From positions 682,001 through 746,000 of the forward strand of contig CADCXC010000013.1 of NCBI GenBank assembly GCA_902806595.1: 64,000 nucleotides of DNA. The letters run 5' to 3'. Both the position numbers and the translations under genes were made by a program. Positions 12,393 to 22,730 of the stretch are shown piece by piece. Source of the stretch: Pyrenopolyporus hunteri. Its lineage: Eukaryota; Ascomycota; Sordariomycetes; Xylariales; Hypoxylaceae. The notes under the pieces are model-generated. The model saw nothing but the letters and a program-made list of their open reading frames with translations. It was not told the origin of the DNA and made no database searches. How positions within the stretch are numbered: position 1 is the first letter of the stretch; every line of letters starts with the position of its first letter.

Positions 12393-14266
12393 TTTGAATG
12401 GTGATGATTAAAACGGGAAGATTGTAGTTGTTGGATGCTGGTTTGCCGGGCACAAGATTTCAGACTTGGGAATTCCTATGCCGCCAAGTAGTCCTGAGAT
12501 AAAGAGGGAGAGGTAACAACGGAAGACGGGAAAAAAGTAAAAAGTAAAAATAACAAGACACGACCCCCCCGCGTAGGAATTTCAGATCTTAAACAGAGAG
12601 TTTGGCCTTTTATGGGCTGATTTACTTAAGCAGCTGTAAGAGCCAGCCAATAGCTTTTGCCTTACGTCATTCCCAAAGATATTCCTATGTACCTAGGTTC
12701 TGGAGGACCAACAGCTTGAATACCATGTAGTTGTACAAATTACTTTGGACATCTACGAAACGAAGGAGGCAGGCGCCCTGAGTACATGTACTACGTATGT
12801 AGCGGCCCTCGCAATTTGGGGGCGTGTTGCATAAAAGGTACCTACGCATCCATATTTATACAATGGATAGTGCAAATTTGTGCTAGTGACAGTTTCAAAC
12901 AAGCCTGAATTACTTACCTAATCAGCAGCTAAAAGCCAATTAGATTCGTTATATTTATTATATTGGAGTTAAATCACGTGGGCCTTTCCCCTTGCATTAA
13001 ATAGTGCTGTTTCGGGCTTGTTCCTTCGTTTGTTCCTTTCTCGAAAGCGCCTAAACTTTAATGCTGTATGCTCGCATCCGACAATGATTGGTGCAACCAA
13101 GGACCCGGTACCTACGATTACCGTCTGGTTTAGTGCCCTAGCCCAAATGCCCCTGCCTAAATGCCCCTATAATAGGTACCCCCATGGAGGGACCTATGCG
13201 CCTATATATAGACGTGTACAGCCCTAAATACCCCGGCCCATGGGAAAGATACGACCGTAATTCAGGTAGACCTCGCCCAGCCTAGAAGAACATATCAGCT
13301 AATATGTCAGGCACTTAACGAAAAGGGAAAGGCCTCTCATATCTCTTAGGAAGCTCATAAATTCAAAACCGTCGTCAATCTCAACTTATGCGATGGCTTA
13401 CTCCTCCGAGGGTAATTTACACACACCTGTTTTTTTTTTTTTTTTTTTCAAGACAATGCCAGGTCTAAGTTAGATGGTACCCATACGCGAGACCTTCTAA
13501 ATATAATCACATACTCGAGATATGCAGTGCCTCTACTATTATACATGTTATGTAGATACCTAGCTATAGAGCTTAGTTAAGTACAATTGGCCAATTCTAC
13601 GAAGACTTTGTCTTAAAACCCACTGTCAGCTTGGACCTCGCTCATAAGTCCCGACCCTAATCTGGAAGCTCGTGATACGACTTGGGCCATCTAAATCCCT
13701 TTGATACCCAGAGCCCCAAGAATTGATCGTATATTCATGAAATTAGACCTCTAAGTCAGCAACCAAGCCAAGACAACCTTATGATCAGTTGCTGGTGCGG
13801 TCAAATGGGTATTTTAGTCCTATATCTGTGACGATACTTACTGACGAAAGATCCTACTACCCAATATGATCCCAGCCCTCAACCATGCAACTCGATCCTC
13901 CAGCTCTTGTTGCACCCTAATAGCCGCTGCGGCGTATTTTACTCCGAAGTGTCGAATAGATTTGAACAGCACGCGACAGCCTTGACCACGATATTCTCCT
14001 TCTCTAAACGTACCGTCTTACTGGTAGTCAGCCTTGCGCCTCCATTCAGGGGAGGTTGTAGGTAGCACCAATACACCCTTAGTTCAACATGGAAGAATCA
14101 ACATCGTCATATATAAAGTGCCATATATCCTCGATGTTTGTCGTACCTGGTTTACAGTAGCAGCATCACATAGATTCGATTATACATTTTTCTCTTCTTT
14201 TTTTCTTTTTCCTTTTGTTATTTACCAACTCTTTACATTCCTTTATATAGCTTGAAGCTATTCACT
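12393..14266. other. Intergenic region between divergent genes
   Basis: This stretch separates the minus-strand gene at 11781-12392 from the secreted nuclease gene. It holds a 19-T run at 13430-13448, several ACCTAGGTA or GGTACC words, and a T/C-rich leader (about 14190-14250) directly upstream of the nuclease ATG. No gene is seen. Confidence 0.5.
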
Positions 14267-15401
14267 ATGAAGGCATCTTGGATCCTCGCACTGGTGGCCG
14301 CCAGCCAGGTAGCCGTGGCCCTTGTACAAGAACCTGCTGCGGATGGGGTAGAGCTTTACGAAAGGACCCCGGTGGAAGGAGTAGAACTTGTCGATCGAGC
14401 CCGTGTAAAGCACACGACGAAGAAACCGAAGAGCAGCAAGACCAAGCACAAATCGACCGCCGCGAAGAAACCGGCCAAGAAGCCCGCGAAGACCCCGGCG
14501 AAGACCCCAGCAAAGACCACACCAAGCACGAAGGCGAAGGTCTTGATGTTCAACTGCAATCAGATGCCATCGGTCTGCTACAATATGTGTTTTGGTATGT
14601 GTTTGATTATATGATACCTATATTCACCTCCGTATAATTTGCACATTCAATTTCTAACATCTTCCCCTACGTAGCAACCCACTGCAAGAAGCACCCCAAG
14701 AGACTTACCTGGGACAAGCCCGCCGCGCCTGTCGAAAGCAAGCGTAGGCGCAGCGCAGGCTGCGGTAGCAACAACCGCTGCAACGAGAAGAACTGGGGGA
14801 AGAAGGGTTTCAACTGTGACGAGTATCCCTTCGCCTCGACCAGGAACGCGGATAAGGGCAGCCAAATCAACCGCTGCGTTCCCATTACGGAGAACAACCG
14901 TAAGTTAAGCCCCCGCCCCACCGTCGTCTCGAAACAATGATTCTGACCCAGTTCGATTTTTCAGGTCAAGGCAATACTCTTCGCCAGTTCTACAACTCCC
15001 ACGGAAAATTCCGGAACACGGGATGCCACGGCAAGAAGCCCTGCACCTTCACCGTCGCGTTCGGCGGCACCAAGGCCAAGACCATCGGCCCGTGCAAGTC
15101 GAAGCCCGTCTGCACGAGCGACGGCAACGAGTTCCTCAAGAGCGGGCCCGTCAAGCGAGAGGAGCCCCACGCGCCCGAGAAGGTCAACGAGTACAGGCTC
15201 CGCAACAGCGACGAGACTTTCTTCTCCTCCGACGACCTGCTTCCGGGCGATCTGGTCTACCGCGTCGTGGAGCTCAACTCCACGATTACCGACGAGCTGC
15301 ACGCTAGTCACGTCTTCGACGACGAGCTTGGCCTCGACCAGTTCGAGTACATGGACGACCAGGTGGATCTCGTTGAGGACGAGATCCTTGAGATGATCTA
15401 A
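14267..15401 (+). CDS. Secreted NucA/NucB-type deoxyribonuclease domain protein
   Basis: The three exons are 14267-14594, 14675-14899 and 14965-15401. Introns of 80 and 65 nt have GTATGT and GTAAGT donors, and the first has a TTCTAAC branch site. The product is 329 aa. The ATG at 14267 opens a clear signal peptide (MKASWILALVAASQVAVA). A basic linker with repeated KKPAK/KTPAK units follows at about residues 45-95. The core has paired cysteines, then CDEYPFAST and RCVPITENNRQGN, the signature of the DNase_NucA_NucB family (bacterial NucB, fungal secreted homologues). The last 90 residues are acidic. The expected role is extracellular endonuclease; the lysine/proline linker could hold DNA. Splicing is needed to join the CYNMC half to the CDEYPFAS half, which supports the model. 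Substrate preference cannot be read from the sequence. Confidence 0.85.
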
Positions 15402-17723
15402 CATGCCTCTCATAGTGGATAGCGGGCTATCTTAGAGCATTGGTTGGAATTGCATCTTTGAAAAGTTCACTGTATATTTTGCAATGGCTTCGTACATTGG
15501 ATTTTGAGTACAACTTTTGGGCATATTTCTTGTATATATTCTTCACATTTTGCATGGCAAATATGGGGAGGGCTAGAAACTTGTTAGAATATTTTTCCTT
15601 GGTCCTCCGGAGGACAGAATCGCTAGACGCGGTAGGGAACGACTTAGCATGCATCATAAAAATCAAATTTCACGACATATTGGCAAACTCATCACCAGCG
15701 TGCATACACCGATTATACGGTTAGTCTATCCGATCTATTTATAAGATATGCACCCGTCAGCATCTTATCTATCTGCGGTTGATCGTGTTTCCGAACAGAA
15801 AAGGATCTGGCGTCGGAAATGCAGCAATGCGGTGCGTTACCCTGAACTAAACTAAGTGGCTTAAAGGGCGCGCTACGATTGGTTAGAGTTGGTTATTCAC
15901 TTGCCTAAAGCGGTAACATATCTCGGCCATGTTACACGGTAGTCCTAATTCAGTTGACCTGGCGGGTCTCCACAGACATCTGATTCTACGTAGTATGTCA
16001 ATGGGGGCTGCGCCATGTCGCTTTAAGAAGGATCTCAGGGGCGAATAATCTCGACTAATAAGCCACATATTTACTTGACCAAGGATGTGATTAATAGAGA
16101 GAAGAAAAAATATCAAGCAATATAGAAATATGCTAACGTTGCTGGTATGCAACGGCCCACGGCTCAACAGTGCGTATAGCGTGAAAGGGGCTAGGTAGGT
16201 ACCTAGGTACTTAGGTAATATTGGGATCAAAATTCGACATAAGAAAAGAAGCTGTTTAAAAGAAATAGTCTTAATTAAATTTAGGAGAATATATTCAAGC
16301 CTTAGAGAAGAACGGCCGTCAGTTGGTAATATGGAAGTAATCAGTTGGAATACTAGATACCTACCCATCCCATGTGGCATATGAGCCGAGAGCATGAAAA
16401 TATATTGACGGATTAGGTATCATATTAGCATCTAAAAGCTCATAATAAATTCCAGAGGCCACTAATAGTAGAAAACTATATGGTAGGCAGGATTAACTCT
16501 CCGAGTTGGAAAGGGCTTTTTGTAGCCGTAAAAGTCCCCATGAAGATGAAAAGCTAAAGAACATTAAATTCCTAAGGCATTATCATTAACCTCTTTTGGA
16601 TGCTTAGTTTTATATATCCGGGCTTAAATCCATAGGCAAATCTTGAGCAAGGTTATTCGAACTTGAGTTATAGTCAATAGGTAAAGAGGTGAGGTTGAGG
16701 GGCGAAAGGGAATAAAACGATTAAGGAAGAAAAAAGACGAAAAAAGAAAGAAAAAAGAAAAAAGGAAAGGCTCCTTTGGGCTTCGAACCCTCAGGCTGAG
16801 CGGCGGTGCATTGAATGCCAGATTACAAATCCTGCTAGGTCGGTGGTTCGAACTGTGATCGGAACAAATCGGCCCCTTTTTTAAATCACAGCTCTTACCA
16901 TTCGACCAAACAGTAGATGGTCCTCTGAGCTCGCTCGTTGTTACCTGCTGGCTGTTTATTATGCTATATAAGCTTTAGTGTGGTGGCCAGTACCTGTTGG
17001 TTACGGTGCCGTGTGGTTGCGCAGCACCGCTGGGCAACCGACAGCGAGGTGTGGAACAGCTTCGCTGCCCCGCAGCCCATGTGTACGGGAAGCCGCAGCT
17101 CTGAGAGCTACGCTTTATTTTCTTTCCTTTGTGCTCTCCATGGCGCCGACAAGATCATTTCACGATGCCTAATGGCACTATTAATCATGATGGCCTTGAG
17201 AACCTATTGAACTTACTCATAGATCCCAACCCAACTGGAAAAGACCTTTTAAGTTTTCTAGAACAAGTACACTATGAATCAATTCTTGACATACTGTAGG
17301 AATACCAGGCAAATGTCCATTTATCTTCACCCGTTATAAATACGTAGATCTTCAGTCGAGTACATTTGGATAGGAGGTGCAACAATATCCTTGTTTCCCT
17401 CCCCATGTGGCTGATTCCGTGATATTCGTAGTCTTTTCATACGTGTTTACTCGGATGTATTGATATCTAACGAAAATCTTCGGGCCGGCATGAGGCATCA
17501 TTGCTATAATACCTCTAGGCTTAATCCCATGCTACCAGAGGGGTAATAGGGTTGGTATGCATCAGGGGGTTTCTTCAGAGGCGGAAACCATGAAATCGAA
17601 GAATACTAAGCCCGGCTAATTATCCGTTTTCCTTGACCGCCATACGGAGAGCAACCATTCCTCCATCCTTACGCCGCAGGCCCGAGTTCTAATAACTGTT
17701 GTTCCCTTGCTTTCTTGGGCTCT
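15402..17723. other. Gene-free stretch with degraded repeats
   Basis: No supported gene is seen. It contains AGGTAGGTACCTAGGTACTT near 16195, a purine-rich run (about 16725-16770), a tRNA-like fragment (about 16790-16866) that does not fold cleanly, and one copy (17038-17165) of a diverged repeat that recurs near 23187-23310. Confidence 0.45.
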
Positions 17724-18363
17724 CTACTTCCAAATATTCAGACGAGGACGAAGAGCGTGATCGATTGCCCAGATACCAAAAGTTAAGACAAAGGCACACA
17801 GGATGAGAACTTGGAAAAATATGACCTAGGAAATCGAGAGCCAATTAGTAAGTCGAATATTTACTAGGGTTAATCTTCATTCAGAATTGATTCAAACTTA
17901 CTATCTCTAACTTTTTCTCGACCCGTCGAAGATCCGTTGGCGTAACGTCCATAGGCACGGGGACTGGTTCGGGAGCCGTCTCGGGAGCCTCGCGCTTGAT
18001 AGTTACCTTCTGCATTTGCTCCATATGCTTTATGCTCAAGTGGTGCACGCAAAGAAGCAGTTGCACGATCTCTTGCTGTCTCTCAAGGATATTCGAGTGA
18101 TTCGCTGTCGCTTTCTCGTCCCGGTCGATCATCTCGGCAAGTAACTCTTCCAAGGAGTCTACTTCGGCATGATGTGCAGCCCAGAAATTGTATTCGAAAG
18201 CATCCATCGTTAAGGGCGTACTTGCCCCATCGTCACCTGGGAATGCTCCGTGAAGTGGAAATTCCGTACGAAATCGATGGTCGGTACGTTGGGCTTCCGC
18301 CCAGCATTCCTCTTGAGGAGGCAGCGGATCCCTTTTAGGGCGTTCAGTTGTAGCTTGCTCCAT
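17724..18363 (-). CDS. Uncharacterised tail-anchored membrane protein
   Basis: The two exons are complement(17902-18363) and complement(17724-17825), separated by a 76-nt intron with a GTAAGT donor, a TTACTAAT branch site and a CTAG acceptor. The product is 187 aa. Exon 1 is soluble and charged, with FEYNFWAAHHAEVDSLEELL and a probable coiled coil (about residues 75-130). Without splicing the frame stops nine codons after the donor. Spliced, exon 2 adds 33 residues with one hydrophobic helix (FFQVLILCAFVLTFGIW) and a short basic end, a typical tail anchor. The start is the ATG at 18363. No family was recognised. It may be an ER or outer mitochondrial membrane protein; which one cannot be told. 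Confidence 0.6.
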
Positions 18364-20328
18364 TTTCTTTCCGACTACCACGTTCCTTGGAAATAATAAA
18401 TCAGTACGCGATGCTACAGGGCGAATATTTCGCGCCGACCCTAGTAAAGAATATACTACTTAAGGTTGGGAGGCGAACACAACTTACCTAGGTAGGTACT
18501 TTGGCAGGGTTGAATCGGAGGGAGTCCCTGACACGAGTGTGAGTCCTAGGGAATTTTTTTGTTGTAGAAAAGGTGTCGAGTCGAACTCGACGCGAGATTG
18601 GCGTCGGAAAATCTTCTTTGCTACAAGAGCGCGTTAAAGGCAATAAAGCACGGTAACCTAGGGGATGAAAAATAATCACCACAGTAATTAGATAATAATG
18701 AGTTGGAAAATCTAAGAATGCGGGAGAACCGTGGCAGGTACCATGTGCGTAGCAAACAGAACCACCAGTTGCCTAGAAGTCCAATCGTAATAGGATAAGT
18801 TTCTGGTGTTCTCCTTTCGTCCCATAATGGTCCGCGAGCAAGCCAGATCTGCAATAAAAATATCACAATTACTACTTGCCTACCCAGGTACCTATGTAGA
18901 CACCTATCATTGATCTAAATTTGCTAATTATAAAATAAAAATAGGAGACACAGAAAATCTCCGTTAAACATCAGAACCTCCTATTCCCTTTGGTTTTCCA
19001 ATACAACAAAAGTATTAGAAAGGAGAGGAAATGTGTATGTCTGGGGAAACATCGAAGGAAAAATAAGACAAAAGAACAAGGCGACATCGTAGGTTCGCAC
19101 AACTGCGTTCGAGAATATTGTTGTCAACCTTTTGCCAGTAATCGAGATGCATTTTATAATTATACCTAAGTGATATCTTCGGAAAAGAAACGACGTCATT
19201 CGTAGTAAAATGTCCGAGTTATTTCACCCACTGGAAGACATGCTGAGCCACCCAAGAACATAGAGCCTACGAGTTATTTGTTAATCTATCATTACTCAAT
19301 CCTGTAGATGTTGCCCATTAGTTGTCTACCTAGGTAGGTATCTAAATGGTGATATCGATCCCCTTTATGAAGCCTAACGATCACCAAGATATGACCCCGG
19401 TAATTATGTGGTTTCAACCAAACGTATCAGCTTCAGAAGGATAAATATGTGCTAGTTAATAGATGCCTTTGAATAGAAATTTTTCTTTTATTACGTATAC
19501 CTTTTCGATATAAGGGAATTTATTAAAATAAATCGAGCCCCTATAGTGTTTCTATATTATAGAGCCCTCGTTATGGTAGTACTGTCCTTATATTATGTCC
19601 GTATAGGAGGAAATACAGTAGCCGGGTAAAGAGATGTGGAATTCGTACGTTCGGGCGGAGTTTAAAAGAATTATAAACTTTAACACAGCTCCACTCGAGC
19701 CAAGGCCGTCGACTAAATATACATTCATACCTTAATCCGTGCTTGGTTGGTTTGCGAATCCGTCCGACATCCGCGATCCGCGGGATCCGCTCGGAATCGT
19801 CTTACGCTAGGCAAGCGTCTCGAACATCTGGCGAGAACCGCGCTGGCTTAAAGGACTAACTGCCCCGTAATAGAGTGGGTATGGTGCATGGTGGACATAT
19901 GCAATAGACGGAGCGTGACATGCTTGTAATTTCATCGTGACTCTTGTCGTGGCCGGTTCGTCCCGATCGTACGATTTTCAACACATTGGTTCGAAAAAAC
20001 GTACCATGATACCACTTTCAATCATTATGCACCTTAGAAAGCATTCGAGTGCTATCGAGAAAGTGACTCTGAAACTCTATATGTTTATCCGGTGACACGA
20101 GAATGGCTCGGTGTCTTTAGTTTGATCGTTGAAAATTCTCTCAGGTCACTCGGCATTAAACTGGGGATCTTGATCGCTCGATCTGAATATATAATTAGAT
20201 CGATCTAATCGCGGATAGATTCGTTCTCTTCCATTTGCCGTATCATAACCACAATTCAAACTACCTACACAACTTTTACGAAAGCCACCAAACACCATAT
20301 ATCCACCCATACAAGCCAATTCATTGAG
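18364..20328. other. Gene-free stretch
   Basis: No gene is recognised. There are CCTAGGTAGGTA words near 18488 and 19330, and a GTCGAG/CTCGAC palindrome near 18575-18595. It forms the upstream region of both the tail-anchored gene (minus) and the small gene at 20329 (plus). Confidence 0.45.
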
Positions 20329-20592
20329 ATGGAACGAGTCAACACTCTCACCCACATAACTCAAAGCAAGCCCATCGCCATTCCTGCCCCAAGCAAAAAG
20401 ACGATGGCCCCACCAAAGATCCAGACCTCTTCACTAGAGGTCGGAAGCCCAGCCTTCAGCGACTGCGAATCGGCGTTGGATGAAGACGACAATGCCTACG
20501 ATATGTGTCACATACCTTCTCACCACCGGAGAAACGCGCTGAGCTTCGAAGACGGCTTCGAATTTCCCGCGTTCCTCCGTAGGCGAACGTGA
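20329..20592 (+). CDS. Small uncharacterised protein, 87 aa
   Basis: An intronless frame starts with ATG at 20329 and has a second ATG at residue 26 (MAPPKI). The N-terminal third is low-complexity (Thr, Pro, Lys, Ser). The C-terminal half is acidic then basic (SALDEDDNAYDM, then RRNALSFEDGFEFPAFLRRRT). There is no signal peptide and no membrane segment. The codon composition is GC-rich at third positions compared with its flanks, and it is preceded by an A/C-rich leader. The FEDGFEFPAFLRRRT ending looks like a conserved short protein rather than chance. No function can be proposed. Confidence 0.4.
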   Translation: MERVNTLTHITQSKPIAIPAPSKKTMAPPKIQTSSLEVGSPAFSDCESALDEDDNAYDMCHIPSHHRRNALSFEDGFEFPAFLRRRT

Positions 20593-21600
20593 GAATCCCG
20601 GTCTTCTCTGAAGTCACAGAGCCCGCCCCGGATCGACAAGAAGAGAGACACAGGTACCCTACGGCTTCCTCCAGATTGACGGGAGCGGTCACTCTGTGTT
20701 GTCCAGAGTCGACGGAATCTCGGTATGCAGGCGGGGCAAAATATCAATACCGCTATAACACCACACCAATGTCACATTAAAAGCGTCGGCCGCCTGGGCG
20801 CGGCTACGCAGCGCTTGTATGAGTAGGACGATATGATGGGATGTCACCGGTTGGGGCCGGAGGCAAAAAGAATTATGTGTTTTTAGATCCCGGCGTTTAG
20901 GGAGGATAGGGGATTCTGTCTGGCTGGAGGCGAATGGATACCCTTGGCGTTACTCATCTATCCTTAGACGGGGCTATAGTCTGTCTAAATAACTAGTGTA
21001 TAAGTTAGTGAGCATATACATAATACCAGCCCTGAAGATATTATCGGGTTATATGGTTATCTTTCTGCATTGGTATCTTTTTTCTTGTTCCGGTAGAAAA
21101 CGGGAAGATGGATACAACGTAGACAACGTATCTGAGGTCAAAATAATATTACATGGATATTACTTCATGATTTGAATAGCACTTAATACGAATACCGCTC
21201 GCCCCGAACACGCTAAGACGGAATTATCCATCAGGTCCATTAATTCCGTAGCCTCGAATGCGACATAGGAGCCAAACTTAGTCCGCACTCCGATTCCTAT
21301 TCCGTGGACTTCAAGATAATTCTCTAGATATTCGCACCTAACTCCGCTAAAACCAGCTTTCCCCACGCGCAAGGTAAGTATGAAGCGGGCTCATAATCGG
21401 GACGTCGGGTCTTATCGCTCTCCTTAGGGGTCGGCGATAGTAAGATGATTAATCAAGAGAAGAATGAAGTTGAACAGATATAAATGAGTGAAGTAGGCCG
21501 CGGCGAGCCCTCGTAACCCATTCTAAGCTACTCAAACTACCCAAACTTCACAAGGCCGACTCATTCTCAACATTCAGACGATTAGAGGTTCAAAGCCACA
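20593..21600. other. Upstream region of the short-chain dehydrogenase gene
   Basis: No gene is seen. The last 80 bases before the ATG at 21601 are rich in CTCAAACTACCCAAACTTCAC-type A/C sequence, a common fungal 5' leader. Confidence 0.4.
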
Positions 21601-22730
21601 ATGACCGCTACAACGCATCCCGAGTTCAATGACAGAACAGAGGCCTTAGATGTTGCTAAGGCCTTTGCCGACAGGATCCGTGGCAAGACGGTACTCGTGA
21701 CCGGTGTCAACCCTGCTGGGATTGGGTTTTCAACCTCGGAGGCTTTCGTAAGTCAGTCTCTTGCTCGAATCTCGCAACCTTCTAACACATTATATAGGCT
21801 TCACAGTCTCCGGCTCACCTCATTCTCGCTAGCCGTACGCCGTCTAAGATCCAAGAGAGTATCGATAGGCTCAAGGCTAAATATCCCGATGTCGATTACC
21901 GAGCTCTCAACCTCGATCTGTCGACACAGAGGACCGTCCGGGCGGCCGCTACCGAGCTCCTCTCCTGGTCCGATATCCCTACCATCGACATCGTGGTGAA
22001 TAGCGCAGCCGTGATGAATCTTCCCGAGCGTACCCTCAACGAGGACGGGCTTGAGATGCAGTACGCGACCAACCACGTCGGACACTTCCTGTTCACTTGC
22101 TTGATCATGCCGAAAATTCTCAAGGCCGCAGAGAAGAATCCGAAGGGGTCCACGCGGATCATAAACGTCACCTCGCTCTCGCCTCTGGTAGCGCGACCCC
22201 GTTGGAGCGATATCACGTTTGAAAAGAAGAACAAGGATCTCCCCGAGGATGAACAGCCACCCTACGATATGCACAAGCAGTGGGGAGAAACGGACGTAGA
22301 AGAGAGGTCGTATCTGCCGCTGGAGGGCTACAACCAGAGCAAGGTAGCGAACGTGCTGTTCAGCATCGCGCTGAACAAGAAACTATACGAGAAATACGGA
22401 ATCCTGAGCTTTGCCCCTCACCCCGGAATCATACAGACGGAGCTATCCAGAGACGCTCCGCCGCAAGCCAAGGAGTTCGTCAAGAAGGCTGCTAAGGAAA
22501 ACCAGATCCATTTCAGGACACAAGGCGCGGGGGCGGCCACGGGCCTGGTAGCTGCGCTCGATCCGAAATTAGGGTTACCGGAGACCAAGGACGGCAAAGA
22601 GAACTATGGAGTTTATTTCATAGACTGCCAGATCTCCGACAAGGCGAACAAGTACTCAACCTCGAGCGAGGGAGCCGAGAAGTTGTGGAAGTTTACTGAG
22701 GACTTGGTTAAGGAGAAATTCTCTTGGTGA
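21601..22730 (+). CDS. Short-chain dehydrogenase/reductase (WWOX/retinol-dehydrogenase type)
   Basis: The two exons are 21601-21747 and 21798-22730, joined across a 50-nt intron (GTAAGT...TATATAG, branch TTCTAAC). The product is 359 aa. The Rossmann nucleotide site is TGVNPAGIG at residues 34-42. NSAA replaces the usual NNAG, the catalytic Ser lies in INVTSLSP (about residue 175), and Tyr227/Lys231 form the YxxxK motif in GYNQSK. A PGIIQTEL segment follows. It is an NAD(P)-dependent oxidoreductase of the extended group often found in secondary metabolism or detoxification; the substrate is unknown. There is no membrane segment, so it is probably cytosolic. No biosynthetic partner genes lie next to it. 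Confidence 0.88.

Noticed and set aside
15883..16395. Minus-strand frame of 170 codons
   Set aside because: It lies in AT-rich gene-free DNA and has no recognisable domain, no splice partners and no coding-like composition.
16788..16868. tRNA-like stretch with B-box-like GGTTCGAA words on both strands
   Set aside because: Neither strand gives a complete cloverleaf: anticodon and T stems have mismatches and the acceptor stem does not pair. At best it is a tRNA relic or SINE head.
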